NCBI GenBank assembly: GCA_002633005.1 | Contig: NMRA01000016.1 | Coordinates: 10,122 to 72,121, forward strand | Direction of reading: 5' to 3' | Source: Phoronis australis | Lineage: Eukaryota; Phoronida; Phoronidae | Length of the DNA: 62,000 bases | In this document: piece by piece, positions 44,101-56,100 of the stretch | Layout: the number at the start of each line of letters is the position of its first letter | Numbering within the stretch: position 1 is the stretch's first letter | Translations under genes and position numbers: made by a program | The notes under the pieces: generated by a model | Database searches by the model: none | The model's input: only the letters and a program-made list of their open reading frames with translations | What the model was told of the DNA's origin: nothing

Positions 44101-47100
44101 TGAATGTTCTTTGCAGCTTCAACACGACTTAAATAAACTAAGCTATTGGTCACAAGAATGGAGAATGAATTTTAAACCAGAAAAAAGCGTTGACCTTACC
44201 TTCTCCAAATCTATTAATGCTCTCTTCCTTGTTGACCCGTCTTATGACCTTAAACTTAATGATGAAATCATTCCTAGAAAACAGTCGCACAGACATCTGG
44301 GTATACTGTTAGATGAAAAACTCTCATTCACCCCTCACGTTCGGGAGCTCGTACAAAAAACTCAGGAACTAATTAACCCACTTAAGCTTGTCTCTCGTCA
44401 TCTGAATTCTACACATTTAGAAGTTTTGTTCAAGTCCTTTGTACTTCCACACATTGATTATTGTGATATTATATATCAGTCTGCCAATACGGGTGCACTC
44501 CAACATTTGGAGAAGTTACAATATCAAGCCGCCTTACTCATAACTGGAGCTTACAGGGGATCCAATAGTGTTAAGGTTTTGAATAGTCTCAAGTGGCCCA
44601 AACTGTCTACTCGACGCAATCTTCACATGACCACATTTACTTTCAAGGTAATAAACAATGTCAACAACGTGTCTGTCAAAAAAATATTTGATCTATATAT
44701 TAGACAAGGCCATCGTAGTGATTTGAGATTCTCCACCCCATATGCAATTCCTCCGTCGTTCAGTCAGGCATTCAGAAGGTCTACAGTCATGATGTGCATC
44801 AACAACTGGAATTCTCTTCCAGTCTCTGTTAAGGAAAGCAACTCTTTTACGAGTATAAAAAATAATTTTAGAACTGTTTTTCATAATTTTGATAACTCAA
44901 CACCCTTGACTCAATTCTCCCTTACCCGCGATAACGAAATAGCATTGTACAGCTCAACTCTGACAAGTTCAGGCACAACTTAAGTAATGTCTCTCCAAAC
45001 TGTAAATGTGGTGACCATCAATCTTATCCTCATATTTTCTTCAAATGTCCCCTCATCGAATCCCTGAGAGACTCACTCTTTCGTGCACTCAATGATAACC
45101 AATCAATTGTTAACGCTCTCAATTCTTGTAATAATATCCCTACTAGAGTTACATTATTACTGAATGGTAGTCCTAAAATTGACTTTGTTCTCAACGAATT
45201 CCTCCTAAGCAACGTTAGCAAATTTTTATGTACCGTTTATCAATATTGTTGCATCTGATTTCCCTACATGAATCTGTAAATATTTTTGTTTTTATATATC
45301 TGTAATAGCATGTCTAAGTATTGAAATACTTATATTAGATACTACTTAATTGTATATACCTCTATGTATATAAGTTTCATTTATGAATTGTTTACAACCC
45401 AGATATAATGCTTCGCGGATTCTGGGTTTGTTATTATTTCTTTGTATGCTCTTTGTATCCTTCAATAAATATATATCACAGTGAAAAAAATTCTCGGGGA
45501 AATTCAAATGTGAAATATATTCTGTGTAGCAACAAAAAATTCGTACAACCACCTTCAACAGGGTGATAAATTATTCACTATTTATCCGAGGTCAAAGGTT
45601 ACAGAGCTGCCACTCAAATCAAATCTGGCGGCGACAGGCATAGAGCAGTTCCGTATGTACCCTCAGTCCTTGTCGTAGTGTTGAATCAACGAGGTGTACA
45701 CAGCATAGAAAGATGCCGCGGAAAACGAAGAGGAAACGTGTTTTTTCCTGAGGGAGTTGTGCGTCTGCATGCTTAGGACCGTTGAGAACGAATGCGTGGA
45801 ATTCTAGTGGCTGCTTTTTTGACTTACTGTTCACTAACACAGCAAGGTGTTAAACCGATGAATCCTCCCCAACAGTCATTATATTGATTGGTAATTTGAA
45901 ATTTCACTGTTTCAATCTTGTGCTCACGACGCCCTTTAACCACCGACACAATTTCTATTGTCCATTTCCTAGTTGGTTTCTTGATATTATTCCCCAGGCG
46001 CATGGTGTGTATACAATGAAGTGTTGGCCTAATTGGTGCTTGCTCCGTCTTCTGACCCAGTTAAGACGGGGTATATGAAACCCCACGTACAAAGTTGAAA
46101 CATTTTAGTGAAAACTAAGATAATTACGCACTGCACATTCAGTTGACATTGAGAGTAATAGTGAACATGTTTAAGGCAAATTTTCACCGAATCCTTCACC
46201 GGAGACCTTGAGAATTTCACCGTTCTCTACTTATTATAATCGGCTTTTAATCGGGTTCGGCAATTTGACTTAATTTGAAATTGGGAAAACGAGTTCTCGA
46301 AAACGGCTCGGTGGATTTTGTCGAAACTTTCCACACTTAATATTTACTCGTCATTCTCAAAAACTCTAATAAGCATTTTTTAATATAAAGACATAGGGCC
46401 CGTTCCAACAAAACAGACTTAGCTAAGACAAATCTTAAATTTTAGTAAATTTTAAAATACAAATTAAATTTGTCTCAAAACCAATTCAAGAAAGAGATCT
46501 TAAGTTCAACTTAAGTGTGTGACATACGTTTTGTCTTAATTTTGACTAACTTACCGAATGTGGAAGTTGCAAAGTTTGGAATTTAAGACAAATCTTAAAC
46601 TTAAGTCAAAAATGAACTTAAGTCAGTTTCTTGGAACAGGCCCATAGTTTGTCCGTAATGTAAAAAAGACGAATGAAATAACTATTTTTTACAAATATAC
46701 CTTACGTTCTGAGAATTGATTTGTCATAGAAACCAAACTGAGAGATTAATGGAACATTCCTCATACGTTATTTGAGGTAATTGGTGGAAGTTTTTATTTT
46801 AAAAGGTTTTTAAAATCAACCAAGAAGTTATTTAGCTACGATTATACCTTTCATAAAAATAAAATTTTGATTTAAAAAGGTGCTAATGTAATACTGTTGT
46901 TGGCACATAAATATAAAATATACATTTTTTAATCCCTGGTATTTTTCTTTCAGAAAATATGTACCATTACTAGTTAACAAAGCCTGGTTTTTGATATTCC
47001 AGATAATCTTAAATTACATGTATGATCCCTTCATTTGGATAAAGCTTTTCTCTCCAATTTTGTTGCACAAATCGCAATCACGTTTCTTCTAAGAGAAGAA

Positions 47101-50100
47101 CAATGGAATCTGTCAAGCAAGATGTTGATTGGACAGCAGTGGTGTTATTAATTGTTGTATTTTCAAACGACATACAGGGGCTGTGATTTCTCCGTGACAA
47201 CTCTAACCAATCTTAGTAAAGAAGAAATGACTTCAAGGGTAAAAGGTTAACAATATACGGAAGATAATATAAACAACTCAATAGTTTACGGTAGACTTCG
47301 TAACTCTTTGAATTACTATCATGATACATGTGATAAAGGTTATCTGAAACCTTACTTAGTGGCCTCTATACTAACTCCTATAACAAAAAACAAGGCTTTG
47401 TCAATTTAGAAACTAGAAAAAGTAGTATCTTCTGATCCGTTTTCGAGAACTCGTGTTCTTAACTTAAAATTAAGTCGATTTGCCGAAGCCGAGAAAAAGC
47501 CGATTTAACTGTTAGAGGTGAAAGTCTCAAGGTCTTCAGTTATTTCCTCAGTGAAAACTTGTTTTCGGTTGGTATAACCTATTCATACCTTAATCATGTT
47601 CGCTGTTTCAACATTCACGCGCAAAGTCAACTAAATTTGCAGTGCAAATTTAACTTAATTACCACAAAATCTTTTATTAGTCAGCCCAGTCGATTTCCAA
47701 TGCATCGCGTCGGATAAAAATTTGAAAACTCCTTTTAAAGTCTGCTAAGCGGGTAAGCAGGACTAAGACTTTTAGGGAATTACACGACAACTGTTGCAGA
47801 AGGCCATCCGCCAAGAACCGTAATATCCACTCCATGACATTAAAAGAGTACGAGTTTTTAGCTGGTTCCTGTTTTCATCTTTCAAGATTGACACCACTCA
47901 TGAATTAACAACTGGCAGAGCGAGAATTAGTGGAAATCATCAAAACAGACTTTATTATCCTTTTAAGATTGTCATACGAGTAGTAGGCAAACAATTCACG
48001 TTCATGTTACTGCAGCTTATTTAAGTGATTTGTGTACTCGCTTGAGGCGATCTGGAGGACTTAAGAGTGACTCCATATAAAAACCAACAGGTAGAGTCTA
48101 TACCCAAAATCACCGATTTTTTTTTTAAACTTAGCACATGAGTTTGGTTTGTTGAGAAGTAGAAAAGCCTCACTTTTTAAGAATTTTCATTCATTATTTT
48201 TCTTTTTGTGACCGGTACCTCCATTTTGCAACAAAATTGGGCGTCGAAGTAGGCATGTTTGAATGCATTTTACTAGCATGTATGATACGGTCAAAACAAA
48301 TGAATAATACGAATTGAAAGGGCAATAGCTGAATAATTTAATGGCATAACTTTCAAAATCCATTTTTAAATTTATACGTTTTGAATTTGTGAGGCAAAAA
48401 CGGCTATTTTTCAGGTTTTCACTGAAGCCATTTTCGGCCACATTTGGCACTCTGTAGCAGCCATAACGCACCTTTCCTGAAATTGACTTTATAATAATTT
48501 GTTAAGTCATTCCTAACCTGTTCATAATCTAAAATAAAAAATCTTGCCTCTAATCTAGTTTTTGCGTACGAAGCATTATACGAACTGCACTTCGTCCTTT
48601 TGCATGTTCTCAGTTGCCTCTGCTGCCAATAGGGGGCTCTTGGAACATATAATTAGCTTGCGAAACACGACATAAAAACTTTGTATTTTGGAGAAAAGGC
48701 AGACGGCATTATTAATTACCATTCTATGAAAACGACATTGATGATTAATACTTATTACAAAAATGTGTACGTAAATCAACTGGCATGCGTGCTTCTAAAT
48801 CATAGATGGCGCTACTTTTGTTTACGTGGAGACTGAAGACGCATCTAGAATAAGAGCAGTAACACGAGGACCTTGCTATAATTCAAGACTTCGCGAGATG
48901 TTGCCGTGTATTTTAAATGAGAACACGTGGTTTTGGATACATTTTAGAGAGGTTCTAGTGTTACTGAACTCACCCCTGCTTTGTTTTCTATCTGCCTTGT
49001 TCGTGCCAAAGGCAAAGGAAGGCACCAAAGGTGGATATGCCCCGGCCCCTAGTGTTCAGTGCAAAAAATCCTTCAACTTGTCAATAGACATTGTAACTTT
49101 GGGTTCAGATCGTAATGTCCCTGCTGGTTGCTACAAATTTTAGTCGCCACCAGTCGCCAGAAATCTGGTGTTCCACCTCCCACACACCGGGCACCCTAAC
49201 GCTGAATATTTTTGCCAGTGTGATCATCAGTGGTATAAAAAGGTACACATACAGTCAACAGAAAATAATTAGCGAAAGACAATTTTATTAATGACTACTT
49301 CATGACAGACATGAAGTAAACAGAAGTAACGGTCTCGACTTCATATATCACACATCTTTGACTGGTATGCTACAAAACTAGACTAAACGTTGAACTCATT
49401 TACCACTTCATTCAGTAAATCTGACGACCTAACAGCATCTTCAGCAGAAATAGCATCGTCATAAACATTGCTGCAGACAACCTCGAAAAAATCCACCAAT
49501 CTGCGATTCGCTTAACATCACAGGTAAACACTTTCACAGTGGGTTCTCGTAATGTTTTCTCCATTTTGGCACTTCCGAGGGTGAAAGTTTTTACCTGACT
49601 TTCTCCTTCATCGAATATGTTCGTCAAAAAGTTCTTAACCTTTGATGAAAATCTTGTTGACCTTTTACCTTTTTTCAATGCCTAACCTATTGCTTCAGCA
49701 TTCGTCTCATCCACATTGTACTCTGAGGCTGCCTCAAATGACGCTCCGGTTCTTGCATCTAAAAGCATTTCTGACGACTGCCGTGCGATGTGGTCATACG
49801 TGTTCAGTGTGGTTACCCACATCCAAATGCCGACCTAGTTCTGCGTCTGTAGCAAAAAATTTCGAGTAACCTTGCTGGGTACAAGGGAACTTCTGTTGAG
49901 GCTCTTCACTAGATACAATGCCAACCTTAAGTCTTGGTGTTGAAAATCCGCCATGTCTAGAGATGTTAGTGTAATTTAGAGAAATAGGTTTCCCATTTTC
50001 TCAGTATTTGTAAGAACTTACCGTCATCTACGTGGAATGATTTCCACACGCGAATTCCTTGGGTGGAATAGTGGGACTTTGGGAATGTCCTTATTCCAGG

Positions 50101-53100
50101 AACTGAGTATTTTGGAAAAGACTTTGTTGCATTGACTGAACATGCATACACATAACATTCCTTCACACGGTCACTGGAAAGTAGTGCTTCTTTCAAATCC
50201 AGAAAGTTTATGATATCATTACTTTCGGCTACAAAGTACTTTGCATGTTGTTTGAGTGGAGCGATCTTGCGATCACAGAGATCCTTTCCATTCTGACTTT
50301 CACTAATGTCATATCTCGAAACAGAAATGCCGGTAGAATTTGACAAGGCTGCTACGTTCAGGAGGAGAGGAGCAGAGTGGTAACATCCAGCATTACCTGA
50401 CTCTTCCATGACTGGTCCTGTTCAGTCAGAAATTCACCGACTCTAGGTAGTACGAGTCCGTAGTCTGGCACAGGCCTTGCTTTGTGAAGTAGTTTCTTGT
50501 ATCTCAAATGTTCAGTGGTGTCTTTGACATAACTCACTAAAGCACAAAGCTTTTGTGATTTTTTGAAGAATAAACTCTAAAGGAACATGAAGGCCCATCG
50601 ACATCGTCCGCCATTTTGTCTTTTTAAAATGCACTTGCTTCTCTCAAAACCAGTCATTACAAATATCAATTCTTACTCGTTTAATCTTAAAGGCATTTAT
50701 TTCCATTCAAAAGTTCTACAGAGTGTTTAAATTAACCTGATTATGTAAGAGAAATGAAAGAATACGAGAGGGTTACACGTATATTTTTTATGAATCCTCA
50801 AGCTTTAAACCTCAACTGACTCCCTCAGTGGGCAAAGGTCATCGGGTTCAGTTTTGATACTAGCCGCGTAATAAACCCGGAAAACATCTTGTTTTCATTT
50901 GAAAGACTTTAGACTTGGTTTCTATAACTATTTAAAGCAGACTTCTTGCCTAAAAGTTTGTTCAAATGGTCTGTAAACTCTGCTCGTCATTTCCAAACTA
51001 TGAAAATATACAGTTTTGCAAGACAATTTTCACTAAAGAGCAAAGTTGAGGCAAGATTTTTTATTGCTCAGTCATCAAGACTAACTCTTTAACTGTATGT
51101 TCAAAACGTCACATAAGGCTACAAGGTGTTTTATGGCAGTAAGAAGGTCACAAAAATGGCCACTAAAATTAGCCCCAAAAAGTGGTCTTTGGATTATCTC
51201 CCCTGTCTAGCACAAAACTGTTAGATTTTAATAAATGGCACAGATTTATGCACAGTATACGTTGGTTATTTCAGCCACCAAAATATAGCTTTTGATCTAT
51301 TTTGTATGTTACTCATTTTTGTTGCTGAAAACATGCAATTTTTGAGACGGCTAATATGCCCAATTGTGCCAATTTGTGTTATCATGCTCCAGCGGCGAAA
51401 TTAGGGTCATTGAGTGCACAAAATTTGGCATTTGGGTTTTTGTTAGGATACCTACCCATGTACAAAAAATGAAGTTGTTTTAAATTTTGACGTATAGACT
51501 GATTTTTGAAAATCTACTGGTTTTTATATGGACTGCCTCTTAATGTTTTTCAGGTGCTTTTCAATTATTGGCCGTGCTGGGCGAAAAGGCCAGTTTGTGA
51601 GACTGCAACATACAAACAAGTACCGCACATGTATTCGGGTGAGTGGACGAATCTACTTGAAAGTTTTAGCACATCTTCCGCCTCAGATAATGCCCTTTGA
51701 ATGTGAAGTGATATACAAATGTAGTTCAACTGTCAAATAAACGCACAAAACTGACCAGGATGTACCACGACCTAAAATGGCAGCGGTAGTAAATAACAGC
51801 TGACTCAAGCACTATGGGTACTCGCTCATACGTATTTTGCAGACACCCCGCCAACTTTTTACCAAAATTTTGAAAAATGGATAATAGCATAAGGCAAACA
51901 CAAACTGAATTGAAAGTTACGAAATGTTTTAATGTATTCTACAAATACACTACCTTAGTTTCGACGCATTTCCTGAAAAGAGCCCTGTATAAGGTTCTAG
52001 AAGCTTTTTTAGTAAAAGTTGGGAACAAGGCTTTTTCACACAATCAAGGTATGGCAAATTGAACTAACCTTGTTTCCAAGCCGAGTTTTGCATTTTTGAC
52101 CATCTAATTAGCATAAACAAAATGGCGGCCAAATGTCAAGTTCAGATGTATTTTTGTAATAGAAATCACAACATACCATTTAAAATGGTGAAATGTCTCA
52201 CCTGTACAGTTCTTATAAATATTTCTTGAGCAATACATCACTTATGAAAACTACAAATTGCAACTCTAAAAACTAATTATGCAAATTAGGTGCCGCCATT
52301 ACCATACAATGTAATTTTCGTCTTAAGTTTGTGCTCCTGCAGGCAATCTTGAAAAATGGGGTGTCTATACTTATATTTCCATGGCCAACAAACATGCTGA
52401 AGACATTTTTGAAGCAATTTACTGGGTTATAGATGTATACTTACAGAATGTGGAAAAATAGTCGTTAATCTGCAATGCTCGTTAAGCAAGGAGTCACTAT
52501 TTTGACGGAATATAGGGAAAAATGTTCACACTATCCCGTTATCTTCCATTCATAAAAATCCATATAGTTATTGTAATTGAAGACATGAGATTTTCAATTG
52601 CACGAATTGTTTTCAGGCCTGCTGAACACAGTTTTAGCATTCACTTTTTGGTCCTTTTTAACATGCCTGAAGCCTGGCAAATAAACTGTTTGCATACAAG
52701 GAATCTGATCATGAATGTACTGCTGGCATGTGCATAATGATATGCATCGCAATCCAAAATTCTTGCACTTGCATTGTCTACTGTTGCGTTGTTTCTGGCA
52801 TGCACACAATACCATCTATAAGCAGCTGTCTGGGATTGAAATCTGTGTCATCATTATGAGCTGCAAGCATAAGTTTGTGTGTCCTTCCCATATCAGAGGG
52901 TGCTGGGAGCTCAGGTATGGAACAATGATCATTTTGCCACACCTTGACCTGACAATGCACTCTCATCAGATGGAAACGGCGGGCATTATGTGTTGGGGGA
53001 AGGACTTTTGGGTTCACTGGCTTGGGAAATATGCTGCAGACAAAGACTTCTGAAGCCATCGTAATTTTCTCAGTGAGATCACCAATGCAGAGGTTCTTAA

Positions 53101-56100
53101 GCAATCTGTGATGCTCTTGGAACACCTTCCATGATGATTGTTTCATGTGATTAGCAAAGTACGAGTTGGTGCCAAACCCGGCCACGGCATGAAAAGCAAA
53201 CAAGGATGTTGCTGAGTCTCGTAGCAGTTTGTAGAAAAGTGCTTCAATAGGTATATATCGTCGTTTCTTTGATGTGCCTGATATCATTCAGATATGCTCA
53301 CATTGTATTTGGTGGAAGTGCTATACCAGAAGCAGTAGAACATCGGGTGTCCCTGGAAAACACGACTGACTGTGGACACCATGCAGTGCCAATCTTGCAT
53401 CTGCTTCTTCATGTGTGGATTTCACAGTCCTCAAATCAGTTACATCCTTAGATGATTTAATTGACGCCCAGTTCATCTTTGAACCTCCTGCAACCATAAC
53501 CTCTTTATCTTCAGACGTCTACAAACACAGTTCCTCTGACAAGAAGTGTGCTAGGCCTGCTTTATTCTCAGCCATTGCCCAAAAATTTGACCAGTTTTGA
53601 GGAAGAGGTACATCACGGCCTTCCAAAAATCACTTGATTTGCCGTGTTCCTTTTCTGCGCTGTTTTCTTGTTGTGTCCTTCATTGTTTCTTGTCTGTATC
53701 TGTCAAATACAATATCAATTGATGATATCGAAATTCTGTGTTTAGCACTGCCTCTAACATGCACATTTTCCAGATATGAGCCTAGACTACCTTTCGATTA
53801 ACGAGACTCATCGTATGCTCTAAATTGGTGATATTTAAAGGAAATATAAACTTAGAGTAAATGTTTCCTCGTGTTCATTTGCGTGACATTTGCAGTTCTA
53901 CATGTCTTGCAGGAAGGTGCTGTCGCACACGAGGTGCTGCACGCCCTCGGTATGGTCCACGAGCAGACCAGAAGTGACCGCGACGACTACGTGTCGATTA
54001 ACTTCGACAACCTTCGACCGGAGGGCCACTCTGAGTACCGTAAATGGAAAACGAAGAATGTGCAGCCTTACGACGTGCATAGCTTGATGCATTATGGTGC
54101 AAAGGTGATCCTTTACTGGATACTTAACAGCATTAGTGCCTATAAAAGCAGCCAGAAACTTGAAGAGCGTTCCGTATACCACGTTTCTTGCGAGAAAAAG
54201 AATATCTGGCAGGGCCTTGCAAAATCACGTGAGGGATAAGTGTCCATCTTGGGAGTTTGCTTAGTAGCATTCGAGCCTATCCAAGCAAAATGTCGGCCAC
54301 TGGATTGCTTGGTCGGTGAGGTTGGAATGTTTGAAAACTGCTGGATTGAATTCACTGTTTCCGTTCCATAAACGGTGATTTTTGCTGCAAGTTAACTTAA
54401 TGACACGCGTGCACGGAATGCACGCATACCTTCTGTCACAGAAAACAGTTTTGATTTAGACAACTTACGGTGTCAAGTTGTCCGGCCTCAGTCGATGTAG
54501 CCTTGGTTTCTGGGCCTGGACAGAAATGATGCTTCGTTAATGCTCGAGACTAGACCGTACAGTTTGACTTGTCGTTTCATTCGCCGAACGTGGTCTCCAG
54601 CAATAACGGACGGTCAGTTCTTTGCGTACCCAAAAATTATTTATCTTCTGAGCTTAGAACAAGTTGACCCCAATTTTATAACATTAAGTGAGCCGCTTTA
54701 ACGGATATGCAGTGACAATACCTCGCTCTATATCAAATAAGACACCTGTCAACGCACCGTTGTTTTGATCAACTTAGTATTTCTTAAAAAACGTTCTAAA
54801 TCAGCAAGCATGACCAGCGTTTCGAGTTGCTGGGCGCCTAGGGGAAAATTTTAGCACGACTAAAACTATACTGAACAATTACCATAGCAGAAACGTGGCA
54901 GATCCAATGCATCTGGGCTCAAGTTAGTCATAAAAATGGCGTCGAGTAACTTAGCACCAAGGCTGCCCTCCGCAACAATATTCCATTTTGATGTTCGCTG
55001 GGTAACGGCAATACATTTATAATCTCACTGTCCGGATTCTGCGCTGTTGTTAGTTGGTAATAAATGTGCAGCTCGGAAGCAGCCTCTATCAGGCAGTCAA
55101 CTCATGTGACTATCTAGTATTTTTGGCTTGCTCTTACTGTAGGTAGGAAAGAGGCTAAGGATCCACTTTGATTCAAATCTTAAACGATTAAGTAGACCAT
55201 GTTAAAATGTCTAACTTCGGATATCATATCTCAGAAAGGTCCAGTCGGATTCGTCTGTCCACTGCCCTCAAAAAACGCTGTGAGAAATTCTTTCTACTTT
55301 TTCAAGAGAGGCTATCAAAATAGGAATTTATGAAACAACTTAAAAGTTGCATCCAACTAAAACAAAATCATAGTTTATGAGATTTTTGAATACATACAGT
55401 ACCTCAAATAATATTGGGTCATGTTCTTGATATCGTTGTTTTGCAATGCTATGACTATATCTTTTTTCCTTCAATTTCATAAAATGACAGGTCACGTGAC
55501 GTAATTAATAGTAGTTTAGTATCGAATCAAAAATCAAAGTTTGCAGGTTCTCTGTTTTCAGAAAATACATATTTTCAAGAAGTTGATTTTTATACTTTTC
55601 TAGATCTTTAGCTAAATACGTAAACTTTTAGAGAAAGTCCCACATAAGCGTTTTCATCTATGAAGCACGCTTAGGTCTCCGTGTATGGAATAGCACGCGA
55701 CAGAACCAGCATTTCCCTTATCTTTAAGCAAACCCGGGCTGCTGTCCATAGTCGTCAGTGTTCCGAAAAAGCGTAAGAGCAGGCAAGTCTTCGAGAGATG
55801 TTGCCGTTCATTACAACTAAAGCATGTGATCACGATAGCTTTACTCTCGCGTCGACGGAGCGCCTCACATAATAACGGTACCCTAATACAACGTGCATGG
55901 ACGATTTCAACCCTTAACTTTATGGTACAAGTGATGGGGGGCGCAGCACTGAAATACATGTAAGTGGGGGACTATAGCCCCACACACCCCCGTGGTACGC
56001 TGTAAATACAATTGTTACTGACTTTTCAGGAATTCAGAATAAATTACAAAAAGCCTACTATTTCTGTCAAAGCCAAGTTTCTAGAAAATCTTATCGGAAA

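Larger units (their letters stand above)
41732..51553 (+). other. Astacin intron, 9.8 kb, loaded with transposons
   Basis: It contains, in order, the 2A-bearing LINE (about 41.75-45.48 kb), the inverted-repeat element with its nested Harbinger-like MITE (46.17-47.55 kb), a palindromic MITE copy (48.83 kb) and a minus-strand transposon gene relic (49.38-50.42 kb). The stretches 45.5-46.1 and 50.5-51.5 kb hold nothing recognised. Confidence 0.8.
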
